This document shows, piece by piece, positions 36,840 through 48,200 of a stretch of DNA of 64,000 bases. The notes below the pieces were generated by a model. The model had not been told where the DNA came from. It saw only the letters and a program-made list of their open reading frames with translations, and made no database searches. Within the stretch, counting starts at the first letter, position 1, and each line of letters starts with the position of its first letter. The position numbers were made by a program, and so were the translations under genes. This stretch comes from Selaginella tamariscina (taxonomy: Eukaryota > Streptophyta > Lycopodiopsida > Selaginellales > Selaginellaceae): NCBI GenBank assembly GCA_003024785.1, contig PUQB01000046.1, forward strand, positions 784,889 through 848,888, given 5' to 3'.

Positions 36840-37540
36840 GTTTTCTTGTGATTAAGGTTCTATACGATTCGTGGAGCTGATGAGGGGCCAATGTCTATTC
36901 TGCAAGTGCTGCGGATAAGTACTCCATTGTTCCAAAGAACATTACTTTGACCTTGTGGCTTTGTTTAGCAGCATTGTGTGTGATGTGCGTATTTGATTTT
37001 CAATAGATAACTGTGCACAACACACACACACACACGATATATATATATGCCACACATAATGAGAAACAATACAGTTCCAAAACACATACTCTGTAGTTAG
37101 ACGTTACAGCGGCAACAAAGACAACGAAAGCCTGTAACTCATCACATGTGACAAATGGAAAATGCTGGAGTTGTGGCTACCAAGAAATTTGTCGTACACC
37201 ATCAGAATGCAGCAAGACATTCTTCTCTGCCAACCTTGTTTGTCTTACATGCAGCTTTGTATATGGACCAGGTGAGTTAGTTTCTGAATCCTCAATCGCA
37301 TATCAGGCATACACCAACTGGAAACAGTTAAATCATTATGTTTTAAACACTATGTAAGTTCTCTTTTACAGCTCTTGGCATTGCGTGGGACAGGATGTTC
37401 ATAGTTTTGAAACCGATGCATCTCTTCAATTCAAGATTGAATTCCAAGCGCTGTCGCATCAGTCGTACTGAGAGCTACATTGACGGGTCCATCACTCTTG
37501 GACGTTGTCATTTAGAAAATATCATTCAGAGTTAATGCAT
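36840..37540 (+). repeat. Dispersed repeat R1 (uninterrupted paralogue of the MULE insertion site)
   Basis: Shares GATTCGTGGAGCTGATGA, AACATTACTTTGACC and the CACA-rich block with 39590-39800, 52290-52640 and 57960-58290. 37148-37357 resembles a captured coding piece (CWSCGYQEIC...CLTCSFVYGPG) followed by a GT-AG gap and LGIAWDRMF. 37301-37333 reads ...GGCATACACCAACTGG..., the unfilled version of the site where the MULE sits at 40029/48644. Confidence 0.65.
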
Positions 37541-37689
37541 TTCATTATATATATGATTTAATATATATAAGCTTTTTTAAAATACATAAATTTTTTATAT
37601 TTAACATTTATTAATTAATTACCATTTATACAAGAGGGATTGAATTGTGAAAGCGTTCCTTTATTTTTTTTTATCAATACATAAGTGTT

Positions 37690-38790
37690 TGCATACTGAC
37701 ACACATATGTCAGTCTGTACACATAGCACATACAGTCGTCTAAATGAAATTTTTGATATCACCACTATATGCATCTTATCACACATAGAGGTTATGTATA
37801 CAAAGTTTGACTAGAAATTAAATTTGATATGAAATTTTTATTTATAATGCAAGTAAAATAGCACTCTGTATATACATAAACTGCCCTGTAATATAAATAT
37901 GTATATGAATTACGCTTTCCGTAGATTAACAAAAAACAAAAAATTTACACACGTCGGGTGTACGGGTATGGCCTCTATCCTCACGACGCTCGTCCATGTC
38001 TTGCATCATTATATTGTCTATCTCAACAACCTTCTCTCGAAGCACTTTATGGATAGGAGGGAGACACAGATAGTTGACGACGATGGTGCGATCTACGTAG
38101 CTAAAGGCGCTAGAAAGTGATTTGAGTATGGACATATGCGCTAGAAAGTGATTTGAGTATGGACATATAGATTCTCCACTGGTTAAGAAACTCGTTCAAG
38201 AAGGACACACCTTCCTTCTCCTCGAGTGCAGGAATAACCTGTTTAATTCACATAAGTTAGAAATGTACACACACGTGTATGTACCTTTGACTTGATGTAT
38301 TCTTCATATATTAGCTTGTAGTGCTCATACAGCAGCCACTTATGCAAATTATTATTACAACACAAATCGTAGATGTTGCTGGGATTAGAAGACAGGTTGG
38401 TTAACCGAATGCAACATAACACACACAAAAAGAGTTCAATACGTGTAGAACATCATGCGATCGTGATAAGTGAATTCCTTAGCAGAGTCACTCTCGAGCA
38501 AGTTTATCAGCTTGGTGATATCCTATGATGGCCCATCCTCCTCAAATTCTAACAGCTCACTTTCACTTGACATGATCAAGATTTAAGGCTTTTGATACTG
38601 GAAGGGAAATGGATCACCAATAAAACAAAACCAAATCTTCAAGTTATGGTGTTGTGTGTGCGAGAGAAAGATATTTAGTGCACTAATACCCACCTCAAGA
38701 AATCGCAGAGCCGCTCTAATCGTATAAGCTTCATTTATATCCTACCGGGCCCCACGCGTTGAGCCTAGACACGTGAGAATTACAAGTTAT
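37690..38790 (-). pseudogene. Cullin N-terminal fragment, copy 2
   Basis: Minus strand from ATG 38573 to about 37926. It has ESELLEFEE, then damage in the DITKL region, HDRMMFYT, YNLCCNNNLHKWLLYEHYK and EEYIKSK, then VIPALEEKEGVSF and WRIYMSILKSLSSAFSYV. About 38103-38165 a 32-base stretch is tandemly repeated (two copies of the GCGCTAGAAAGTGATTTGAG block), and exon 4 and the intron before it are lost so that exon 3 joins exon 5. A deletion in exon 1 also breaks the frame. Same origin as copy 1. Confidence 0.7.
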
Positions 38791-39590
38791 ATTGAGTTAA
38801 AAACTGTTAAACATGCTTAAGTGGTTAAACCTGCTAAACATGGGCGTTGGTTGGTATATTATATATATATATATGAGACACACACACATAGGTAACGGTT
38901 AAGTAACATTGTCTTGTTTCGAAATCCAGACTTTAGTATCGTGAAACGAGTGTGGTAAATGTGACTTTGTTCTTCTCCAATATCGTGTAAACAGCGTTAT
39001 GCTCCATATATTGTGGTGATGTGGCAGAGTCATGATTCGCCCACGTGGAGCGGCAGTATGTTTTCCCGCCGAAGTATTATTTATTATAAAAAATTGCATT
39101 TTTTTTTAGAAACAAATTATGATATAATGATAGCACTCTCATGTTATCAAATAATTAAATCCATCCTGATAGAAATCTCCTTATATCGAACCTTATTATT
39201 CATCTGTTTTGCTTACACCACGAACTCTGCGGATGCCCTTTCTTGGCAAAGGATAAGTAGCGTGCAACACCTGTATAAGCTACTTATCTCAAGATTGGGC
39301 GGGCACTGGCCTGGGAGTATAGAATGGGGCAACCATTGCAGTTTTAGTCATATGTAGCCGACTATTCTTTCGCCTTTTATTAAAGAATACTGCATAACCT
39401 AATTTTTGGGAAACGCACCAGCAAATTTAAATTTTAAATTGATAATTTATAAAATTTAATTAGGAATAAATTTGAATTTTTTTTAAAAAAAATTAATGTG
39501 AAAATTCTTTCTTGTAAAACTCATTCATTTCTCCATGTTTTACTTTTACTTTGTGATTTGTTGTAAAATGTGTGTTTTTTTCTTCTTATT
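38791..39590. other. AT-rich intergenic sequence, no gene seen
   Basis: Contains homopolymer runs and a (TA)n tract near 38860. A frame at 39013-39357 is open but unrecognised and of biased composition. About 39220-39360 is less AT-rich and may be a fragment of something else. I can support no feature. Confidence 0.4.
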
Positions 39591-40029
39591 GTTCCCATGA
39601 ACATTACTTCGATCTCGTGGCCTTAGTTCAGCAGCGTTATCATCACTATTGAACTACATACTTCCAGGTATCTTTGTGTGTGTGAAGGCGTATTTTGATT
39701 CAATAGATATCTCTGCTCAACACACACACACACATATATATGCCACGTTGGTAACGAGAAACACTAAGATGCACAATAGGCCGCAACAAAGACAACGAAA
39801 GCAGGAACTTTCACACTCATCACATATTACATGTGTTCATCACATATCACATGTGAAAATGGAAGGAGTTGTGGCTACCGAGGAAGATCTCATACACCAT
39901 CATAATGCAGCAAGACATTCTTCTCTGCCAACCTTGTCTGCCATGTAGCTTTGCTAACAGGGCATATAAGGACCAGTTGAGTTAGTTTCTAAATCCTTCA
40001 TGTTACTTGTAAGCATAGCAGACATACAG
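39590..40029 (+). repeat. Left half of dispersed repeat R2, interrupted by the MULE
   Basis: Parallel to R1 (36950-37310): GAACATTACTTCGATCTCGTGG, CACA tract, GATGCACAATAGGCCGC, CATCATAATGCAGCAAGACATTC (shared in parts), GTTGAGTTAGTTTCTAAATCC. It ends with GACATACAG at 40021-40029, the left target-site duplication. The repeat resumes at 48644. Confidence 0.7.
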
Positions 40030-40211
40030 GGTCTCGGCGAAAAGGAGGCTCCGGCTCAGGAGGCTTCATATTATTCTAGTATATTCGCGGATATTCTAGG
40101 GTTATTCTAGCATATTCTAGCATATTCTCAAGAATATTCTAGAATATATAAGTTTTTTTAATATGCCGACTGGTTTAATATACGCCGACTGGCTTAATAT
40201 ATGCCCACTGG
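40030..40211. repeat. MULE left terminus: TIR, TATTCTAG cluster and GCCGACTGG repeats
   Basis: TIR at 40030-40064. 40066-40150 holds six or more ATATTCTAG/GAATATTC units. 40165-40173, 40184-40192 and 40203-40211 are GCCGACTGG, GCCGACTGG and GCCCACTGG at 19-base spacing, each followed by a TTAATA block. Confidence 0.85.
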
Positions 40212-40244
40212 CTTAATAAGACATTATCCTAAACCCTAAACCAT

Positions 40245-43200
40245 TTATCCTTGTAGCACCGGTGGGTCATGAACTCTGTTGCAATTCACCAGCAAACGGT
40301 GGACCTCCATGTCACTGAGCGATCGCCTTTGTAGAAAATATGTGACTTCCGGGTTCAAGCCAAGCACACGGCTATAGACGAAGTACATGTGTACACATGG
40401 GCTCCAACTTTTGCTCTTCTGAAATGTAGAACAACTGCATGAAGGATAAGTATTAATAGTCACCTTTGCAGAGTCATTTCCTGCCGACACAACGAAAGCC
40501 TCCTTCCGTCCTCTAGCTGTCACTTCAACATTTCGCACACAACCTAAAAACGTCTTGGCCTTGCGGAAATTCTTCTCTTGTTCCTTAGACATTTTTGTTG
40601 GAGTCCGAACCATACGTCCTTCGAAAGGTGGAATTGTTGTAGATCCAGCTCCACGTGGTGGCGATGGTGTTTTGTCCTTCTGACCCTCATCTACTCTTCC
40701 TGCCATCCCCTGTAAACCTTCCAGAACAAAGCCTGCATCCTGTAGTTCTCTGACCTCCTCACTTGTCAGCTTCGTTTCCTTGAGCACAGGCCAAACCGTT
40801 GGTGGTGTTGGAATACGTGACCGAAGAATTTTGCCGTTTGGCCGCGTGAAACACCCTGAATCTTTTGGGCAGAACCACATCATCTGTTGTACATACTCCT
40901 CATTCCCCAAGGCATCAATGTACATTCGTTTTCCATAGAATCCTGGTGCTGGCACTCTGCTTGGATAACCGATTGGTTTTCCACACAGAGCAGTTCCTTC
41001 CTGATTCATCCCCAAACACTTAACCTTACTGAATGCTCCGATTCGTCTGATGGCCCACTCTGTTTGAGCAATCTCTCTCTCCGAAACCTCTTCGAACCTT
41101 AACCTCTTTCTCCTGTTGTTTTGGACCACCCGCTCTGTGTACTCTACATCATGTCTGTGTGAACGTCGAGCATCAGACTGTTCTGTTCCTGTGACTGTTC
41201 TCCTAACAGTTTGCACTCGAACGTTAGTGGTACACGTGAACTCCGGGCTGGTCAAGTGTTCCTCGCCTTCCACCAGATTAATAATTGTTGATGGAGATAC
41301 ACTTTTCCCCTCAGAGAGTTTGCGTTGCACTCGTTTCAACAGAGTTTCCTTCGAAGGCCCTGACCCTGTATACCTCCCTTCTATTGCCGCTTTCACCTTC
41401 GCACTCTGCATAACTGCATCGGTGAGGTCTAACATTGTCGCCTCCAGCAGTGGTACTCTTTTGGCCAATCTTGCTCTTCTTGCTCTAGCGTGAATCACTT
41501 CAGCATTGTTTGTAGTTGGAACGCTCGCGAGTCCTTCTTCTGTCATGTCTCCCAGTTCCGCCATGGAGATGTGGTCCTCATGCCTGATCCACCAAGACAG
41601 CCATGTCTTCAAAGCTCGAATGTTTGACGCTCGTCCTTCCCAGAAAGACTCGAGAATTGCCAGTTGTTCTTTCTTAGATTGTTCATTCAGTGCTGCAGGC
41701 CAGGCACGAGCAAGCTTCATGTGTTCTTCGCGATGTTCTTCTGCGATCCATTTCTTTGTCACCTGACGCACGGATTGCATAAAGTGAAACAGACAGCTTC
41801 TTTCCCTCCCTTTCATCTTTGCTCCGTTGTTGAATACTTGGCGCAAGGCTATCCATATCGCTCCAGCCTCATCCGACATGAAACCAGCAAAGTTGACATT
41901 CTCCAAACCCTGCTTCTTACAAACCTCTAGCATTGTGTTCAAGAACTTCAGCACTGCAACATTATCTTCGCGGCACATATCTGCGTAAGCTATAGTCACC
42001 ATGGATCTGACACTGCAAGAGAGCGTTAGATAACGAAGATTAGAAAGTGTTATGAAGAGTTTTACAACTTACAATGGGTCATAAAGGTGTATTCCAATTG
42101 TCGCCCAGTCTGGTATGCGGTGCGTGTGGTCCAGAACAACCCATTGATCATGAAGGTCTCCTCCACTTTGACACCTTCTGATGTACTCAACTCCTGAACC
42201 CGGTCCCTCAACTGTCATTTTGAAGATCAGAGGCTGCTCCTCAGCACCATGCAGTTCCATCCCTGGAACATGTATGACGTGAATGAAAGGTATTGGCAGC
42301 TTTGTCTTCAGCTCCAGAAGACCCTCGTAACCCTCTCTAAAGTGTGTCTCCTTCTGTCTTGATTGTGTAATCCAGTCCCGAGTCCTAAAGAAAAGGTCAC
42401 GTCAGTGTGTAGAGATCTAAAAAAAATACCTTCGATGGTTTGTTAGAGGTTCAAGTTTTGAGAGTAAACCAGTGTACGAGACTTCTCCTTCTTCCTTGAA
42501 AAGTTCTTCAAAGATGAGCTCACGCGCGGCTTGAAACTCAATCACTCGTTGATTGGTTCGCGGACTGCTCTTTACCACGTTGCTGACACTAGATCTGGCT
42601 CGCTGAACGTTTGAAGCTGACACTGAGGGGCTGACTGGATGCTGATGAACACCTCTGTGAATGAACAACCTTGTAAAAGAAATGTCGTCTGGCAGAATGT
42701 AGTACACATAAGCCGGACAAGTGTGCACCAGCAATGGCTCCTCTCCACAATGCTTACATTTTATGCCTATTACTTTGCCTGTCTCAGTTGTCTTTGCCTT
42801 CTCCACAGCACCCTTGAAGTGACATTCATTTGCTTTCTTCTCAAAAGCCAAGTAGGGGCAAGTAGGATTGATGCATTGGAGATGTCCGACACATGAACTT
42901 CGACTGACTCGCGCCGGAACATGCCAGTGTGTTGTGCTCGGGTGTGTCCAATGGTAGCAGCCATCCTTGCGATTCATCCCCGAGTACTTCTCTGTGCTTT
43001 CTGTCTTAGGGGGAAGTTCGAAAATGACATTTCCATTGTATATCTGCGGTAGTTCAGAGACTCGTTTAACTTCAGACGAACCAATGAGATCCTTCCCTAT
43101 CCTACATTTGTCTGCTCTTAGAAGACACACCAGCATGGATTCCTCACGCTCCTCTGTCCGCAACCTGAACAACGGGCCCTTTGCCGGGCACAATGTGTAA

Positions 43201-43409
43201 AAGACAAACTGGTTTGATGCATTGCCTTCTGGTAACAACTCCACATCTTCTCCAGAACTCGCAGAAACTGACATCAATTGAACCACATGTATACTGAACC
43301 AACAAGGAATGTTGAAAGCAATGTGAAGATCATGTTCAAACACAAAAGCATTTCCATCTTCATCGACTGGGAAATCTTTGTCAATGCCTTCATAGGTAAC
43401 TCTGGCCAT
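40245..43409 (-). CDS. MULE transposase (three exons, about 1,019 aa)
   Basis: Exons 43409-42430, 42384-42073 and 42012-40245; the introns of 45 and 60 bp have GT-AG ends, and the phases join without a stop (3,060 coding bases including the stop). The N-terminal third is unrecognised but has Cys/His clusters (CVGHLQCINPTCPYLAF; CKHCGEEPLLVHTC) suggesting zinc binding to DNA. The catalytic region follows: VVLDHTHRIPDWA (first Asp, end of exon 2), FAGFMSDEAGA (second Asp) and CLFHFMQSV (the C..H of MULE transposases), with a helical segment after it. The C-terminus has a SWIM finger, CSCSTFQKSKSWSPCVHMY. It would bind the terminal repeats and catalyse cut-and-paste transposition. The protein looks undamaged. 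The stop lies about 200 bp from the left end. Confidence 0.88.
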
Positions 43410-43955
43410 GACAACACAAGGAGAAAGCTCGGTGGTTTAGGAAAGCAAAGCAAAAGATTAAACACACTTTCTCTTACCAAAAAAAATTACAATCGTTAAC
43501 AATAAACGTGAATACACGTTTGTATATAATTAATTCTATGCTGCCCAGTTCACAGTGTTCTTAATGATGTCCTCTCTAGTATCACCGATTTAATTTAATT
43601 TCTACCTTTTATGATTTGAAATATCTTCACATTTACCAATTATTCACATATTTTAAAATAAACCCTAAATATTAATGTCACATTTATTCCGTAGGGTTCA
43701 CTGTTTTCATTGCGGCTAGGGTTTTTTGGTAGATAGGGTTTACTGTTTCCATTGCGGCTAGGGTTCTTTCAATCTCAGATCTGTTTCCACTGCGGTAGAT
43801 CCAGAGGGTTTCTTTAATCTCAGATCTCAGAGTTACGGTTTCCACTGCGGCGCCATCCATTTCGACTCGATTCGTGCAGCGCCCAAGTATAACAATGGAG
43901 ATTTCTGTGCCGATTTAGATTCTCGGCACCATCCTGCTCAGCCGGCGGCCACAAG
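43410..43955. promoter_or_regulatory. Divergent promoter region of the MULE with repeated GGGTTTACTG/ATTGCGGC units
   Basis: Between the transposase start and the first array unit, the block (GGGTTYACTGTTTYCATTGCGGC) recurs near 43695 and 43737, followed by TCCACTGCGG near 43785 and 43840. AAACCCTA-type telo-boxes (forward near 43661; reversed as TAGGGTTT near 43720, 43735 and 43761) are frequent, as in plant 5' regions. 43920-43955 is a first, diverged array unit ending CACAAG|GTATG. Confidence 0.5.
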
Positions 43956-45142
43956 GTATGTGTAATTTCTGTATTTTATGATTTGCTGCTCAAAGTATTT
44001 CTTTTTCCAGAGATATAGGGTCTTCTTATTTGTGCCGACTGAGAGCAACGGCACCATCCTGGTTCAGTCGGCAAACACAAGGTATCGTCGATTTATTTAT
44101 TTTTTTCCTTGCGGCTCAAGTATACGTGTCACAATGTTTTTTTTTCAGAGTTAATGGGTCTTTCCATTTGTGCCGACTGAGAGTGACGGCACCATCCTGG
44201 TTCAGTCGGCAAAAACAAGGTATTTTCGATTTGTTTTTTTTTGCTTTCTGGCTCAAGTATTCGTATCACAAGGTTTTTATTTTCAGAGTTAATGGGTCTT
44301 CCCATTTGTGCCGACTGAGAGTGACGGCACCATCCTAGTTCAGTCGGCAGCCACAAGGTATGTTCGATATATTTATTTTTTGCTTTCTGGCTCAAGTATT
44401 CGTATCACAATGTTTTTTTTTCAGAGTTAATGGTCTTCCATTTGTGCCGACTGAGAGTGACGGCACCATCCTTTCAGTCGGCAGCCACAAGGTATTTCGA
44501 TATATTTTTATTTTTTGCTTTCTGGCTCAAGTATTCGTATCACAATGTTTTTTTTTCAGAGTTAATGTGTTTCCCATTTGTGCCGACTGAGAGTGACGGC
44601 ACCATCCTTTCAGTCGGCAGCCACAAGGTATGTTGAATATTATTTATTTTTGCTTTCTGGATCATGTATTCGTATCACATTGTTTTTTTTCAGAGTTAAT
44701 GTGTCTTCTCATTTGTGCCGACTGAGAGTGACGGCACCATCCTTCTTCAGTCGGCAGCCACAAGGTATTTTGAATTTGTTTAATTTTGCTCTGCGGCTCA
44801 AGTATCCGTATAACAATGTTTTTTTTCAGAGTTATAGTGTCTTCCCATTTGTGCCGACTGAGAGTGACGGCACCATCCTTCTTCAGTCGGCAGCCACAAG
44901 GTATTTTGAATTAGTTTTTTTTTTCTTTGCGTCTCAAGTATTTCTTTTAAAACAGTTAATGGGTCTTCCCATTTGTGCCGTCTGAGAGGGACGGCACCAT
45001 CCTATCTCAGTCGGCACCATTATCTCTTCTGTGCCGTCTGACAGAGTCGGCACAAACTATCTCAGTCGGCAGGTTTTTTCTTCTACATCTCTCTGCCGAC
45101 TGAGAGGGTCGGCAGCATCTAGCTTGAGTCGGCAGCCACAAG
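43920..45142 (+). repeat. Tandem exon-intron-like array (about eight ~136-bp units)
   Basis: Exon-like parts: 44011-44081, 44149-44219, 44287-44357, 44425-44491, 44560-44627, 44694-44764, 44830-44900 and 44956-45142, plus a diverged unit ending at 43955. Each starts after a polypyrimidine tract and CAG, has the form AGTTAATGGGTCTTCCC..., carries GTGCCGACTGAGAGTGACGG and TCAGTCGGCAGCC, and ends CACAAG before GTAT. The ~65-base spacers all begin GTAT and end in (T)nCAG. The last unit is extended with three more GCCGACTGA palindrome copies. TGCCGACTGA and TCAGTCGGCA pair as 10-bp arms around a ~20-base loop. The array leads by a final intron (45143-45210) to the ATG at 45221, so it reads as a repeated 5' UTR. 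Confidence 0.85.
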
Positions 45143-45220
45143 GTTAGTCATCTTTGTTTGTTTTTTTTATTTTGACTCCTCATCAATTGACTTGTGTGTT
45201 TACTTTCCAGAGTTCCCAAA

Positions 45221-48200
45221 ATGGTGAGAGCTTCAAAACGTCTACTAGAGACTGCGCCTGATGAAGAGCCACGGGAAGAGAAGAGGATATCGAAGCAGAA
45301 GCGAGGCAAGAGAGGAGAACCATCTAATGTACCAAAGGAGGATCCTCCAGTGACTCAGTCTGGAGTAGTAGCAGTTGAGCAAGAACAGCCTCCACCAACA
45401 ATCACAGATTTCCCGGAGAGCTCGTCGCAGTTGCCTCCTTCATCCGCTGAGGTTGCAGTCCTGAACGAGCAAGTGCAGATGACAGAGGCAGCTGAAGCTA
45501 GCGAGGACGACTTGGAGGAGGCAGTCAGCAAAAAGAGAGGCCGCGGGAAAGCTGATTCAAAAGGCAAGAAGAAGGCGAAGAGCGATAAGGAGCCGAAGGA
45601 AGGAGTTATACAGCATACCGGCGAGCCTGCATTTGGAGAGCTCAGCAAACCTGCTCGACAAAATTACTATCAAGGGACTTGGTGATCCTCCTGATGTGCC
45701 CATCTGCAGAATACATTCCAACGAGGTGGTTCGACGAGTGAACCCAGGGGACTTGGACAGGCTGGTGTCATCGTTGAAGAAGGCTGGTTATCTACGCAAC
45801 ACGGCCATGTTCATTCTGTCCATCGGAGATCGACTCACTGCTGAGGAGCTATCGGAGCTGTCGAAGGACACGATTCAGTACGAGCAGCACCGGTCTTTCG
45901 AGCAAGCTCTTACTCAGCCGGAGTACAAACAGTGGGCTTCAAGGCTCTCAAACAGGAAGTTTAGCTGTTGGGACGGGAACCATAGGCTACAGGCTTTGCA
46001 GAAGCTGTACCGAGAGGATGCAGAGGACAACCAGCGATGGGCTATTCGTTCGATCGAGTTTCATCTCCACGGAGAACCTCGACATTCTTCAATTGGTTTC
46101 GATGTTCCAATCGATTAACATGTGAGTATTTTCTTTTCTTTTTGTTAAGAGTTTAGACTTACAGTTTTTGAACAGATCTTCAGCAACATCTGTGGAAACA
46201 ACGCTACCACATATTCTCCTCGCTGTAAAGGCGGTCTGCACTAGTACAGAAGGAACTCAGAAAATCCTCGAGTCACTCACGGAGGTTGATCGTCTTGAGG
46301 TGCGGAAGTGGAAGGAGAGTTCATCAGGAAAGACGGCTTGGCATCCTCTTCCGAACCTGATCTGCGCAAAGTCTTTTCAAGGTAACCCTCCGATTTAATT
46401 TATAGGAAAGAAATTTTTAACTTGTTCTATGTGCAGAACGAGATCGACGATGATCTCGACAAGAGCAGTCACCAGTGCTAAGGGCAATCCACAGGTTGAG
46501 GTGAACCTGAAGCAGCTAGTATACAAGAAGCATGACAAGCGTATGCACAAGTTCCTCTCCATCATAGACCCAGACTTGGGGGAGGAGTGGTTCCAGAAGG
46601 TGACAAACATCTCTCATAAGCAGTGTCGCTGGATGGGCATTGAGAAGCTGTATGCGATGTCAAGGGCGAAGATTCCAAACATGCTGCGACTCCGATACCT
46701 CAACAAGCTCACCCGTCTCGAATCCAAGGCAGAACAACAGACACTTGGGCTACCGGGCATGCAGGACAAAGAGTGGATCAAGTGGTTCACCTTGGACTTA
46801 TATTGGAAGGCTGTGCGCGAGGAAGCCATTCAGATCCTTAAGGGGTTGCGAGAGGATGGTGAAGAAGTTGGAACGGATGTCGACTTCATGAGCTGGTTTG
46901 ACGAGATGAGAATTCGGAGCAAGTGCCTGGTCTTTCAGCCCTTCCATGACTGCATACGGTTCACTTATTCGATGGAGCCGAATGAGTTTCTGGAGCGTGA
47001 GGAATCTGCGCGTCGGATGATATGGAGGTAAGCTTTCAATCCAGCATTGCTACTGTCTGACTTTGTGTTGCAGGTTCATACTGGCGAAGCAAATGACACC
47101 GTCCCATACGATGAAGCTGTGGACAGATCATACAAGCGAGCCTCACATGTGGTCGAAGAGCAGAGGAGCTCTAACACCGTTCGAACGGGAGCATGTTCCA
47201 TTCTGGCTCGACTGTCCGTCGCAACAGCCACCAGCTTGGGAGAGCACACTATTCGACATGCACGCCAATGATCTACCAGCGATTGTTTGGGAGCCAGAAG
47301 AAGTAGAGGCTATCAAGAAGAGCAAGATGAAGAAGACGGTGCGGAAGACAACTACACCTGCAAAGGGATCGGGAGCGGGACCAAGCTCTTCTACAGCACC
47401 TCCGCCAGCATTCGACTTTACAATCAATGAGGTACAGCCACTTGTAGCTAGTTTGGACATCAAGGACGACCTGATGACCTTCATCCCGACCCTGGCTGCA
47501 TCCCGTGGATCCTACGACCTAGCTGTGTGCGACATGGAGGAGATGAGCAGGTCTTTCTTCGAGCCAGGTGCTTCCCAGACAGAGGTGTACACCAAGCTCC
47601 GAGAACAGGTTGACAGACTACATACGGTTGAGTCACAAACGTTGTTCCAGGAAGTGGTAGGTGAATACGGCTTCAACCTCATCATCCTCGACTTGCCCAA
47701 TGAGCTTGTATATGGAGGTGCTAGCATCAACAAGGACATTGTGCAGCTAGATCCGGTGAAGTTTGAGGAGGCCTTGCAGTTCAGTGGAATGCACTTGGCA
47801 GCGAGTGGTTTCATGGTCGTCTTCGCGAGTTCTCCTTCTGTTTCGGCGGTGATTCAGGCGGCTGCAGTAATCAACTTGGAGGTTGCAGGGACTTACAGCG
47901 TCTACCGTGCACGAGGCTGGGGATACCGTGACAAAATTAAGGTAAGCTAGCTATTCAAGTTCAAGTTTAACTTGGTCTATGTGGCAGGATAACTTGTTAG
48001 TTCTCTTGGTGCTGCAAAGCTCTGAGAAGAAGTCGAAGAGGCCAAACCCTCTGGCGTTGACGAACACGATCCTCGTCGACACTGCCGACCGTTATCAGGA
48101 GGCTTGGTAAGGAAGTGCTTTGCTATGTTTATCCTAATGGAAGATTGTGCAGGATTATGATTCAACCGAAGAGTGTTCGACTCATGCAGCTTTTGATCGA

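Noticed and set aside
40229-40243. Telomere repeat (CCTAAACCCTAAACC)
   Set aside because: Only about two units, inside the MULE left end. Too short for an interstitial telomere; chance or a telo-box.
40887-41930. Plus-strand frames opposite the MULE transposase
   Set aside because: Antisense shadows; the minus strand has conserved catalytic and SWIM motifs and clean splice phases.
44030-44985. Protein with repeated VPTESDGTIL or CRLRVTAPS units read through the array
   Set aside because: Requires reading through every GT...CAG spacer and changes frame between units; unit lengths (67, 68, 71) do not preserve a frame.
43920-45142. CRISPR-like array of direct repeats with spacers
   Set aside because: Both repeat and spacer are conserved between units, spacers have GT...AG and polypyrimidine tracts, and the context is a plant transposon. 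It is a tandem duplication, not CRISPR.
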